In this document: piece by piece, positions 11,695 through 21,861 of the stretch
How positions within the stretch are numbered: position 1 is the stretch's first letter
Layout of the letters: each line of letters starts with the position of its first letter
DNA from: Ceratothoa steindachneri
Lineage: Eukaryota > Arthropoda > Malacostraca > Isopoda > Cymothoidae
Direction of reading: 5' to 3'
Assembly: GCA_963969495.1 (NCBI GenBank)
Contig: OZ018320.1
Location: forward strand, 78,923,313-78,987,312
DNA length: 64,000 nt
The notes under the pieces: generated by a model
What the model saw: the letters and a program-made list of their open reading frames with translations, nothing else
What the model was told of the DNA's origin: nothing
The model's database searches: none
Translations under genes and position numbers: made by a program

Positions 11695-12106
11695 AGAATT
11701 ACGGGCATGAACTTCCATTTCTTCAGTAGGGATGTTTCTCTTCAGAGTACAACAGTAATTAGCCATCATGACTGCATCTGAGCATCCCTGATACCTGATC
11801 TCCATCATCTCTTTCATGTCATAATGGAATCTCTCTCTCTGGTAATCACGCATCGATCCCAGATTTGCAGGAAACTAATCCATATATGAAAATAAGTAAT
11901 GCATTTTTGATGTTCATGTTTGATCCAAGGTTTCTGAAAGCAGTCAGCATAATGGTGACATTTTCCATTTTGTTCCTGGCCTTCTTGCTGCCAACAAAGT
12001 CCTTCACAACTAGAACAAAAGCCTTCCACACTTCCATTTCTACTCTATTTAGGTCTAGTGTGAAAGAGAAAAATTCTGCATGGCTGAACTTGGTCGATGT
12101 CATAAT
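11695..12106 (-). pseudogene. Decayed fragment of an arthropod repeat-encoded protein family
   Basis: Frame one at 12103-11846 reads KAFVLVVKDFVGSKKARN then AFRNLGSNMNIKNALLIF. After a frameshift near 11890, another frame continues FPANLGSMRDYQRERFHYDM, RYQGCSDAVMMANYCCTLKR. The block order (FLG.N....Y..L...M...F..LGCNMSIK, then FP.NLG..S.EQGERFHQD, then RYQG.WD..MMADYCW.L.R) is one I know from uncharacterised, multicopy arthropod proteins. The function is unknown and I do not assign one. Only the C-terminal part is present. The recognition is from memory and needs a database search. Confidence 0.55.
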
Positions 12107-12339
12107 TTTTTTTAGTGCGGCCTTTAAGTAGAGTGGTCATTGAGTGTAGTGGTCTGAAACCATGAGTTTGTGCTGGAGGGGTGTAGTGATCTGGTTTAGG
12201 ATGAGGCATGCTATGACTTTGGAGTTGGTGCAGAAGGTTTTTTTTTGTTTTTTTTTAGGAGGCTATCTGGCGATGGTGCAGAAGAGAATGATAGAATGGT
12301 GCATGGAAGGTAGTGTAGGGCCTTTGTTGGGTTTATGTA

Positions 12340-13585
12340 TTGTGCTGATTGTACCATGCTCAGAATTGGGTTGGCCAATGCTTCTGGGGTCTTCCAGCAT
12401 GCTATGAATGTGAGGCATATCATTGGTGAATGAGGTGTTGAGAAGCAGTTGGAGTAAAGGCAAAATGAAGTGAATGATTTGCGAAAGAAGTTGTTTCTTG
12501 GGCACAAGGTCAGTGAGAATGGGTTACGAAAGTTGGACAAATTTGTGGAGAAAGCATAGCAGTTTCCTAAGCCAGTGGTGGTAAGGCAGTTGAAGGCCTT
12601 TCTCAGCCTTGTACAATTCTAGAGGAAATTCATTGAGATTGCTCTGAAATAGAATGGATGGGTAAGAAAGGGAGTGGTATAATTAGGTGGACAGTATGAA
12701 TGAAGCATATAAAATACTGAAAGAGGAGGCACTGAAGATGTTGAATTGGTATACCTGGATTATAGTGAAATTGAGCTGTACACTGATGAAAGTGAGTAAT
12801 GCATAGGTGAGTCTAAGGTGCAAGAACTGTGTGTGAATGGAGAGTATGTAAGAAGAATAATTGGATTTATGTCAAAGGTATTAAACGCAAAGGACCTAAA
12901 GTATTTGACAGTTGAGTGAGAACTAGTGGCTATAAGGTATTGTTTAAAAGTGTTTTGACCATTTTTGTATGCTGCAAATAAGAGTGGGAAGAACTTTGGA
13001 AGATATGAGTGATTTGGGTGATTGTGATGTGACTGAATATCTGCCCAGTAAAAGGAATAGGGTGGTTGACTTGATGTCACATTTCCCAGGTGCTACAGAA
13101 AAAAGTGAAAGTAATGTGAGTGATTGTGAGTATTTGCCAAAAGGGATCATAAAAGTGAGAGATAGTGATTCATTGTTTGATAGTGTATGGTATGGGCAGC
13201 AAGATCTGAAAGTGGATTGATTGAAAGTTATGAGTGACTGAGAGAGTGGATGATTAAAAGGTGATGATGTCTAAAGTATATAAGAGGCCTAATATGATTG
13301 GTGTGGCAGAACAACATAAGAGTTGAAGATTATGTGTATAACTATAGTTCCACACTTCCTAATTGTAGTCAGTAGATTGTATGGGGTTGTTGTGTATGTA
13401 CATTATGGGGGAAAAAGCCAATAGTTTACAAGGATAAGAGTTAGTGTGATTGATGGGTTGGACTGCACTTGCACTATTTGAGGAGTGCATTCTAAGTGGT
13501 TAATATAGAAAAAAGACATGAAAGAAAGGAATGTGATAGCATGGAAATGAATGAAGTGGTGAGTGAATGTTTGGAGAATGATGTA
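12340..13585 (+). pseudogene. Gypsy-family relic: RT, RNase H and OTU-like domain
   Basis: Plus-strand decayed relative of the element at 20645-33396. In order: RT (GLANASGVFQHAMNV at about 12370, FLGHKVSENGLRK at about 12495), RNase H C-terminus (RTLEDMSDLGDCDVTEYLP and RNRVVDLMSHFPG at 12985-13090), YLPKGI, then the OTU-like domain start VRDSDSLFDSVWYG at 13156-13200. After many stops, LIVVSRLYGVVVYVHYGGKK follows at about 13360-13420. The catalytic FIDD block of the RT is deleted. The copy is interrupted at 13585 by the Tc1-like transposon and continues at 15294. It shows that the RNase H to OTU-like order is a family trait and not a one-off fusion. Confidence 0.8.
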
Positions 13586-13810
13586 CAGTGGCGATCAAAA
13601 TAAGAGAAAATAATTTAACTTTTCATTATTTTTCTTATTTAACATAATTTTTTCTTTAAAATTTGATAGAATATTCGTAGTATTTATATCTATCTGTCTT
13701 GTGCTAAAATATTTTTTAAATAATCAAAAGTATAAACAAGATATTAATAATATACCTTTAATTTTTAAAAAATATCTGGCAACACTTGTCAACAGGGCCA
13801 CATTACCAAT

Positions 13811-14853
13811 ATGTTCCATTATCCTATCAACTCCCGCAAGAAGTCGACCCATTCCAAGGCAACTGAAGCCCTCGAACGTAAAGTCATTCAGGTGAAGAGT
13901 GATGGACTCTCTCTCGGCCATTCTAAAAGTGTAATAGCAAAGATATTGAAATTACATAATGAAACCAACTCATTCATGTCTACGAAGAAGGCTGGCTGTC
14001 CACGTAAAACAAGTCAACGAGTGGGCCGCATGATCCACAGAATGTCTATGGGAAACCGCTTTGACACTGCAGCTGGAATATCTCAACAAATCAGTGCTAA
14101 TTTGGGCAAGGAAGTGGCTTGGTGTACAGTCTCTCATTGTCTGGCAGAAGTTGGATTGAAAGCCCGTTCCCCAGCGATCAGGCTTCTTATTAGCAAGAAA
14201 AATAAAATTGCTAGACTTGCCTTTGCTGAGAAGCATGTTCTGTGGAGTGAAAAAAAAATTGTCGAGTTCATTTTAGTGATGAAGGCAAATTTAATTTGGT
14301 TGGTTCAGATGGTAACCAATATGCAAGACATAAAACTGGGGAGACTGTTTTTTAATAGTGTCAAGAAGTCTGTAAAATTTGGAGGAGGCAGTGTCAAGGT
14401 TTGGGGAATGTTCTCAGCAGCCGGAGTGGGGCCTCTCATAAGCTTAAATGGTACTGTTAATGCTAATGCATACCAGAACCTCCTTCAGCAACATGCCATT
14501 CCCTCTTTACGAGCTTCTCCCAGTCAACCAGCCATTTTTATGCAAAATAATACTCCATGCCACACTGCAAAATGAGTGAACATTTTCCTCAAAGATGAAG
14601 AAATAGAAGTTTTGAAATGGCCAACCCAGAGTCCCAACTTAAATCCGATCGAGAACTTTTGGAAGATCATTGGAGATGTCATGGCAAAAATAAATCAACT
14701 ACAAGCCCTGAATTATGGAAGAGACTGGAGGAAGAGTGGAATAATATCACTCCAGAATTGTGCAATACATTGGTGATTTCATGTGGACACAGATGTGCCA
14801 GTCATCAAAAGCAAGGGCCTCTACACTTCCTATTAATGTTTAAGAATGCATAA
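13811..14853 (+). pseudogene. Tc1-like transposase, disabled
   Basis: The N-terminal helix-turn-helix DNA-binding region is visible (SLSRLGHS-type helix, then KKAGCPRKTSQRVGRMIHRM). The catalytic core follows: the first Asp block reads HFSDEGKFNLVGSDGNQYAR only in a shifted frame at about 14258-14325, so two compensating frameshifts flank it. GGGSVKVWGMFSAAGVGPLI is in the main frame. The second Asp block reads MQNNTPCHTAK, where family members have QDNAPCH, so the catalytic Asp is Asn. A TGA stop at 14573-14575 follows. The Glu block SPNLNPIENFW lies downstream in the same frame, then another frameshift before WKRLEEEWNNITPELCN. The family is DD34E. It is clearly non-functional here. Confidence 0.88.
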
Positions 14854-14860
14854 ATGCTAT

Positions 14861-15208
14861 TTTGCAAACCAAATTTCATGTTTAATTATGTTTTCATAAA
14901 GATTATGTTTCCATTCTCTTACTTTGATCACTGTATTTAAAAAAATAAATAAAGGTATATCATTAATATCTAGTTTATACTTTGGATTATTTAGAAAATA
15001 TTTGAGCACAAGACAGATATAAACACTACGCTAGTTTGCAAACCAAATTTCCTGTTTAATTGTTTTCATAAAGATTATGTTTACATTCTCTTACTTTGAT
15101 CACTGTATTTTTTAAAAATTAAAGGTATATCATTAATATCTTGTTTATACTTTTGATTATTTAGAAAATATTTTAGCACAAGACAGATATAAATACTACG
15201 AATATTCT
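14861..15208. repeat. Tandem duplication of the Tc1-like right end (2 x about 174 bp)
   Basis: Units 14861-15034 and 15035-15208 start tttgcaaaccaaattt and include tactttgatcactgtattt and agcacaagacagatataaa. They differ by a few substitutions and small indels, so the duplication is not brand new. Confidence 0.85.
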
Positions 15209-15293
15209 ATCAAATTTGAATGGAATTTTTTTTTCTCAAATAAGAAAAATAATGAAAAGTTAGATTATCCTTCTCTTATTTTGATCAGTATTG

Positions 15294-15454
15294 TATTGTT
15301 TGGCAAATGAATCTGTACGATACCAGAGTATAGTGATCAAGGAAAGATGGAAGCTAGAGTGAAAGTGGGTGAGTGTGTCTTTTGTGGATTGATTGATACA
15401 GGAGCACAGATTTCTTTAGTGAATGCAAGAATTGTGTCTGGAGAGTTTAGTGGG
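15294..15454 (+). pseudogene. Gypsy-family relic, second retropepsin fragment
   Basis: Continuation of 12340-13585 past the Tc1-like insertion. It reads MEARVKVGECVFCGLIDTGA then QISLVNARI, the DTG active-site loop of the second protease-like domain seen at 23371-23664. It ends where the I-A copy at 15455 was inserted. Confidence 0.8.
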
Positions 15455-16466
15455 TTTTTTTTTTCCAAAGCACCCATTTGGTGATAGCCACCAAGGGCCT
15501 AAGTTTCTATAATTAATTTCAGCCTATTGATAGGCTACATTAGAAAAAACAACAAAAATATCAAAACAATACACACACAAGGCAAAAACAATCATCAAAA
15601 ACAGGTAACAGGTAATGTGTGCAAAGATTCACCCAGACTGGGACATTCAACATGAATGTGCTGAAAAGTCTGAGGAACAATGCACTCATCGCTGTTAAGG
15701 TACAGGGAAGCACTCCAACAAATGGTAGTGGGTCTCACAAGTGTGGCTAATTCAAAGACGCCAGAAAGCGATGTGAAGCTGTTGTAGCATTGGGGAGTAG
15801 GTTCTTGGGAACAGTTGCAGTCCACTAGCATGAAACTTTAATTTCACATCAACCATCTCGCAACTTCTTTGACATGCAGCCTAGAGGGTTGACCTGATTC
15901 CTGCCATGCAGGCATTGTGAGGAAGGATGAAACTCCAGTTGCCAAGTCTTTGCAGACTAGGACCCCCCTATTCCCCTGACATTCTTACTTGTCCAGGAAT
16001 CCAGGAAAAGATAATTTTGACATCTGCCTGGCTTGTGGAAACTGTGGCATCACAAATACCTCAAAGTAGGGGATGCAGAGATTCCAATGCTTGAGAGCAT
16101 TTGTGGCACTTTGTGAGCAGCTAAAGATCATGATTCAGTATCCAAACCAGGAATGATGCATTATCTGGTGTACCAAGTGGTGTATTGCAACCAGCTCAGC
16201 TGTGATGACCAGCAATGCATGAAATAGTACTACTTACTTCAAACATCGGGGATAGTGTGGCAGCCGAGCCACCTTTTGGGACTTGGAGCCATCCGTATAC
16301 ACTGGCACAGATCCAGTGACACAAAGCATGCTCTAAAAATTCAAATGCAATTCCTCCAGTGCTATGGAAAGTTTTGGAGTGGAGGTGTGGCAACAAATAG
16401 CCAAAGGTAGCACCCTGGAGGGTGGTGTCATGGGCAGAATGAGAAGCACCACCAGCACGAGATACA
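15455..16466 (-). mobile_element. I-A retrotransposon, old 3' fragment
   Basis: Starts with a poly-T run (the element's poly-A tail) and a decayed 3' terminus (acccatttggtgatagccac...cctaagt). It covers the 3'UTR, the Cys/His region and RNase H up to the TDGSK-like motif (16196-16396 retains LPHLHSKTFHSTGG and GWLQVPKGG remnants). It stops where the next I-A copy's poly-T begins at 16467. Frames are broken. Confidence 0.7.
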
Positions 16467-16878
16467 CTTTTTTTTAAGGAGCTATCTGGCGACTGCCAAC
16501 TTAGGCATAAGTCGCCGTAAACAAACAGCCTAGTTCTAGGCTACTTTAAAAAATTTGAAAAGAAAACAATAAAAAGAAATAACAATTAGGAAGCAATAAC
16601 AATAACAAAACAATAACAAAAACAACAACTAAACCTAGTTAAATGAAAGGGAGAAGGCCAGCCTCACCCCAAAAGTCAACAAGTCCACCAGTCAATGTGC
16701 ATACACTCGTCCCGAGTACAAAGGACAGGCGGTAGCGACCCGGCCCATCCTGGTACCGGGACAGGTAACATGCACGAAGATCAGCCAGACTGGGTCATTC
16801 AACAAGAAAGTGCTTAACAGTCTGGGGGACGACGCAGTCGTCGCAATAGGACGCAGGCGAGCGCTCCATCAAATAGCG

Positions 16879-19751
16879 ATGCGTCACACGAGTGTGTCCG
16901 ATTCGGAGACGACAGAAAGCGACCTGAAGTGTCTGCGGCATTGGGGGATAGGTCCAGGGGAACAGTCGCGGCGCAATGGCACGCAACTTTAAGTTCCCTT
17001 CGACCGTCTCCCATCTTCTTTGCCAAGCAGTCCGAAGAGCTGCCCGTATTCCTGCCATGTAGTCGGTGTGAGGAAGAGCGAAACGCTGGTCCGGTCGCAG
17101 AGTCCTCGCAGACTCTTTGGCGCCCTCATTCCCCCGCAATTCATACATGTCCAGGAACCCAGCAGAAGATAATCTCAATATCCGCCCGGCTCGCTAAAAC
17201 CGTGGCGTCACGGATATCGCGAACCAAGGGATGCGGAGTTTCCAATGCCCCGAGAGCACTCAGGGCGCTTTGTGAGCGAAACGCTGGTCCGGTGGCAGAG
17301 TCCTCGTAGACTCTTTGGCGCCCTCATTCCCTCGCAATTCATACATGTCCAGGAACCCAGCAGAAGATAATCTCAATATCCGCCCGGCTCGCTAAAACCG
17401 TGGCGTCACGGATATCGCGAACCAGGGGATGCGGAGTTTCCAATGCCCCGAGAGCACTCAGGGCGCTTTGTGAGTCGCTATAGATCACAATTCCGGTCTC
17501 CGAACCGGGCACCTCGAGTAATCTCCCGTACCGAGTGGTGTATTGCCACCAGTTTGGCCGTGAAGACAGACGCAGCGCCTGGCAGAGCCCCGCTGACTTC
17601 AAACAGAGGGGATACGGCGTGGAAGCCGACCCCCTCTTGGGACTTGGAGCCATCCGTATAAACTGCCACGGTTCCAGCGTGACACGAGGTGTGCTCCAAA
17701 AAGGTCGAACGCAATACTCCCGGCGCAGTACAAGCTTTGGGAGCAGAGGCGTGGCGACAAATAGCCAAATGTGGTACCCTCCAGGGTGGCGTCCTGGGCA
17801 GAAACAGGGGTCGCCACCGGCCCGAGAGCTATAAGTAGCTCTCGAAGGAGTTTCCTGGCCCTAAACCCAAAAGGCTTAGGGTATGACTGGCTTCTCTCGG
17901 CCGCATAGGCACCATCGAGATACGCTGCGGTGGCAGTGAGAGCTGTTGGCAACTGAGGGAGGCGCCGATGCGTCACACGAGTGTGTCCGATTCGGAGACG
18001 ACAGAAAGCGACCTGAAGCCACCGCGGCATTGGGGGGATAGGTCCATGGGAACAGTCGCGGCGCAATGGCACGCAGCTTTAAGTTCCCTTCGACCGTCTC
18101 CCATCTTCTTTGCCAAGCAGTCCGAAGAGCTGCCCGTATTCCTGCCATGTAGTCGGTGTGAGGAAGAGCGAAACGCTGGTCCGGTCGCAGAGTCCTCGCA
18201 GACTCTTTGGCGCCCTCATTCCCCCGCAATTCATACATGTCCAGGAACCAAGCAGAAGATAATCTCAATATCCGCCCGGCTCGCTAAAACCGTGGCGTCA
18301 CGGATATCGCGAACCAGGGGATGCGGAGTTTCCAATGCCCCGAGAGCACTCAGGGCGCTTTGTGAGTCGCTATAGATCACAATTCCGGTCTCCGAACCGG
18401 GCACCTCGAGTAATCTCCCGTACCGAGTGGTGTATTGCCACCAGTTTGGCCGTGAAGACAGACGCAGCGCCTGGCAGAGCCCCGCTGACTTCAAACAGAG
18501 GGGATACGGCGTGGAAGCCGACCCCCTCTTGGGACTTGGAGCCATCCGTATAAACTGCCACGGTTCCAGCGTGACACGAGGTGTGCTCCAAAAAGGTCGA
18601 ACGCAATACTCCCGGCGCAGTACAAGCTTTGGGAGCAGAGGCGTGGCGACAAATAGCCAAATGTGGTACCCTCCAGGGTGGCGTCCTGGGCAGAAACAGG
18701 GGTCGCCACCGGCCCGAGAGCTATAAGTAGCTCTCGAAGGAGTTTCCTGGCCCTAAACCCAAAAGGCTTAGGGTATGACTGGCTTCTCTCGGCCGCATAG
18801 GCACCATCGAGATACGCTGCGGTGGCAGTGAGAGCTGTTGGCAACTGAGGGAGGCGCCGATGCGTCACACGAGTGTGTCCGATTCGGAGACGACAGAAAG
18901 CGACCTGAAGCCACCGCGGCATTGGGGGGATAGGTCCATGGGAACAGTCGCGGCGCAATGGCACGCAGCTTTAAGTTCCCTTCGACCGTCTCCCATCTTC
19001 TTTGCCAAGCAGTCCGAAGAGCTGCCCGTATTCCTGCCATGTAGTCGGTGTGAGGAAGAGCGAAACGCTGGTCCGGTCGCAGAGTCCTCGCAGACTCTTT
19101 GGCGCCCTCATTCCCCCGCAATTCATACATGTCCAGGAACCCAGCAGAAGATAATCTCAATATCCGCCCGGCTCGCTAAAACCGTGGCGTCACGGATATC
19201 GCGAACCAGGGGATGCAGAGTTTCCAATGCCCCGAGAGCACTCAGGGCGCTTTGTGAGTCGCTATCGATCACAATCCGGTCTCCGAACCGGGCACGTCGC
19301 GTAATCTCCCGTACCGAGTGGTGTATTGCCACCAGTTTGGCCGTGAAGACAGACGCAGCGCCTGGCAGAGCCCCGCTGACTTCAAACAGAGGGGATACGG
19401 CGTGGAAGCCGACCCTCTCTTGGGACTTGAAGCCATCCGTATAAACTGGCACGGTTCCAGCGTGATACGAGGTGTGCTCCAAAAAGGTCGAACGCAATAC
19501 TCCCGGCGCTGTACAAGCTTTGGGAGCAGAGGCGTGGCGACAAAGAGCTAAATGTGGTACCCTCCAGGGTGGCGTCCTGGGCAGAAACAGGGGCGCCACC
19601 GGCCCGAGAGCTATATCTACCTCTCGAAGGAGTTTCCTGGCCCTAAACCGAAAAGGCTTAGGGTATGAGTGGCGTCTCTCGGCGGCATAGGCACCATCGA
19701 GATCAGTTGCGGATGCAGTGAGAGATGTTGGCAACTGAGGGAGGCGCCGGG
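16879..19751. repeat. Three tandem copies of an 892-bp unit
   Basis: Units start at atgcgtcacac: 16879-17967 (longer because of an extra internal 198-bp duplication), 17968-18859 and 18860-19751. Units 2 and 3 match over nearly their whole length, with scattered single-base differences (for example around 18250 against 19142). Each unit encodes RNase H plus the C-terminal Cys/His region of I-A on the minus strand. Junctions share only cg. Confidence 0.92.
17078..17473. repeat. 198-bp tandem duplication inside the first 892-bp unit
   Basis: 17078-17275 and 17276-17473 both begin gcgaaacgctggtccggt and end with cagggcgctttgtga. The junction shares gag. A handful of substitutions separate the two halves. 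Confidence 0.9.
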
Positions 19752-20151
19752 CTCGCACGTACAGGCGAGTGATGCACTGCACGCGGCGCAGAGCGAGTGG
19801 CATCTCCCCAGCATCGACCAACAGGCTCTCAATGGGGGAAGTGCTGAAGGCACCGGTCGCAAGGCGAAGGCCGGTGTGGTGGATCGAATCCACCTTCCGT
19901 GGCGTAGTGCTGTCTACGAAGGAAAGCCTCGCAGACGGCATTTTCCAGTGTGATCTCTCCCCGGCTTGCGAAAGGCTAGCACAGTAGCGATTCGCACTTA
20001 ATCTGGGAGAAGACCCTCCACCCAGATCCTGTTGAACAAATCTAACAGAAAGGCCAGCCACGCTCACCCAGGTGTCGAAGCATAGCGTACGGGACATCGT
20101 CCGGACCATGGGCGGTGTTCGCGCACGAAGCAAGAGCGGAGCGCAACTCAC
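19123..20151 (-). pseudogene. I-A ORF2 relic: RT thumb and RNase H, palm deleted
   Basis: The longest open frame of this copy (342 codons). It fuses the end of the RT N-terminal part (SVAGLSVRFVQQDL, GERSH) directly to KMPSARLSFVDSTTP and the thumb (SIHHTGLRLATGAF, DAGEMPLALRRVQ). The palm with YLDD is absent. RNase H follows: VYTDGFKSQE (first Asp), VFTAKLVAIHHSV (catalytic Glu replaced by Lys, also in the two other tandem units), VIDSDSQSALSALG (second Asp) and FCWVPGHV. In active elements RNase H removes RNA from the cDNA hybrid; here the Glu loss and palm deletion make it dead. Confidence 0.85.
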
Positions 20152-20644
20152 TTACAGTAAACTTGTCATTGAAGGGTTCTCCGCCTCTGGAGGTAAAGTC
20201 CAGCCGGCGGCCTTCCGCGACATCACGACGTGCATTGAATGCTGGCGGAGCAGCATCACGGCTAGAGAATGCGGAAAAAGCGGTCGCTAAGGATTCCGCC
20301 AAGGACGCGGGGTCCGAGATTGCGGTCCCATTCTCCTGGAGAACGGGAGGGGGGTTCTGCGAGAACTTGCCCCCAATCCTTTTGACTCGCTTCCACACCT
20401 CAGCTAAAGGGGTCTTCCCGTTAAGTGAAGACACGTATGCCCGCCAAGAAGAGCGGCGGGCGTGCTTCGAAATATACTGGAACCTAGCCCTAGCTCGACG
20501 AAATTCAGCGACAGTGAAATCGTTTGGGCGGCGATTATAACGCATGTAGGCATAACGCTTCTTTTTGATGGCCATCTCACACTCAGCCGACCACCATGGG
20601 AGTGGGTGGCGTGCAAAACGGCCAGACGTCCTAGGAATAGTAGT

Positions 20645-21288
20645 CAGTCCCTTTACTTACAAAACAATACAGTTATATTTACAGCAATTTTATATTTACA
20701 AGTGAAGTGTGCACACTTCAAAATGAGGCCAAATTTCCCAATCCAAATAAGATACCAAAAGAGAATTTTATAACAGGCGAATACAACAAATTTACTTATA
20801 TATCTACACAAAACATAAAAAAAACACAACAACAACCGAACGAAAAGGGGCACGCGCTATCACTTGTGTGCTGGAGGTGGGTGGTAGTAAGCTAACATAA
20901 AAGGAGGCAGGATTGCCAACCAAGGCGGGTATGGTGGTCCAGGTGTTTAGCGAGGTATGAAAGCCCTCCGTCTCAGGGCTGGGCGGAGCACTCGTTTAGA
21001 GAACCCTTCTTGCCGTCAGTCCACGCTTCCACTCTCTCTTTCCAGAATATGGCGCTTTGCTAAAAGAATATTATAAACAAAGTACAATCTTGTTTTAATT
21101 ATAGTGATATCTCAAAACTAGCTACTATCTTTCCAGAATATGGCGCCTGGAAAGAAAGAAAAACATGGTAATCATTTTATACATAAAATAAACAAAAACA
21201 AAACAAACCCATTCCCACACATTCTTACAGAGGGAGGGTGAGGGTACTGAGAAAAGGGGTGGGAGAATGGCCCTTTTACACACACTCA
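20645..21288 (-). repeat. Gypsy 3' LTR, truncated
   Basis: Matches 32747-33396 almost throughout, with small indels. Its inner edge ends cacacactca (tg on the minus strand). The outer 102 bases (equivalent of 32645-32746, including the ca end) are missing, and I-A sequence begins directly at 20644. Confidence 0.9.
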
Positions 21289-21379
21289 ATCACTCTTCAC
21301 GGTACCACTTGTGCTCAATTGCACCCTTCTGCACCCATTCACACTCTTCTACTGGTCCCTGGCTACGCGTAGCAATTAG

Positions 21380-21861
21380 TCAGGGTTGTTCGTCAGTCGT
21401 CCTGTCAGTCTCATCGTCACTATTGATCATCTCATAAACCATACTCTTAGCCCTCATTACCAGTTCTCCCATCTCACGACAGAATTCTTTCATACTCTTC
21501 CGTTCAGAACCCTCACTCTTCATACCCCCATTCATCAGCTCCTCACTCACAGTTCTCATCCAACTCAAGGTACATTCTTGCGAAACAGACAGGTCACTCA
21601 CATCCCCTGTATTCTCAACAGGCATACCAGAAACCCCTTCGACTGGTTCCCACCAGAAACCTGAAAAATCAGCCACTTCATCATTCACTACATCAAACTC
21701 ACCCCTACTATTACCATTCATAAAACCTGAAAAATCAGCCACACTAGGTTCATTCTGCCCAAACACACTATCATTCATACTGTTCCCAAAACCAGAAAAA
21801 TCAGGCACAGGCAGCTCACTCACTCGTCTACTTATATCAGCCAAATCACTCACCTGTTTAC
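21380..21861 (-). pseudogene. Gypsy pol C-terminal tail with three DFSGF repeats
   Basis: A 157-residue frame in line with the integrase, separated from it by one in-frame TAG near 21862. The N-terminal 70 residues contain DFSGF at residues 18-22, 40-44 and 62-66, a spacing of exactly 22. The second and third sit in VADFSGF contexts. The rest is acidic and Glu/Met-rich with helical character and ends DDETDRTTDEQP. I do not recognise a domain. The repeat looks like a short linear motif array, possibly a host-factor binding tail of the integrase; that is inference. Confidence 0.65.

Larger units (their letters stand above)
13586..15293 (+). mobile_element. Tc1-like DNA transposon with long terminal inverted repeats
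   Basis: A 1.7-kb element flanked by TA (13584-13585 and 15294-15295), the usual Tc1/mariner target duplication. Terminal inverted repeats run about 190 bp (13586-13777 and 15107-15293), starting cagtggcgatcaaaataaga on the left. The transposase relic is at 13811-14853. Insertion splits the plus-strand Gypsy relic. The right end carries a tandem duplication of about 174 bp (14861-15034, 15035-15208) that includes most of the inverted repeat. Confidence 0.88.
16467..20644 (-). mobile_element. I-A retrotransposon with triplicated RNase H region
   Basis: The 3' end has poly-T then ggagctatctggcgactgcc. Reading right to left: the region upstream of the RT (20042-20575: MAIKKKRYAYMRYNRRPNDF, VWKRVKRIGGKFSQNPPPVL, ASCANTAHGPDDVPYAMLRH), a deletion that removes the RT palm, the thumb (RKVDSIHHTGLRLATGAF), RNase H, then two further tandem copies of RNase H plus C-terminal region, and the 3'UTR. 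The 5' part is lost at 20644, where sequence switches abruptly to the Gypsy LTR. Divergence among the units is low. Confidence 0.88.

Noticed and set aside
12241..12300. A further I-A 3' terminus (poly-T, then ggaggctatctggcga)
   Set aside because: Only about 20 bases match and the sequence diverges at once; it may be a tiny remnant but is too short to call.
16810..19444. Plus-strand frames such as 18860-19444 (194 codons)
   Set aside because: Antisense shadows of the I-A RNase H units; they repeat with the 892-bp unit and show no domain.
16879..19751. CRISPR-like or satellite array
   Set aside because: The units are long coding segments of a retrotransposon with no spacers; a eukaryotic context.
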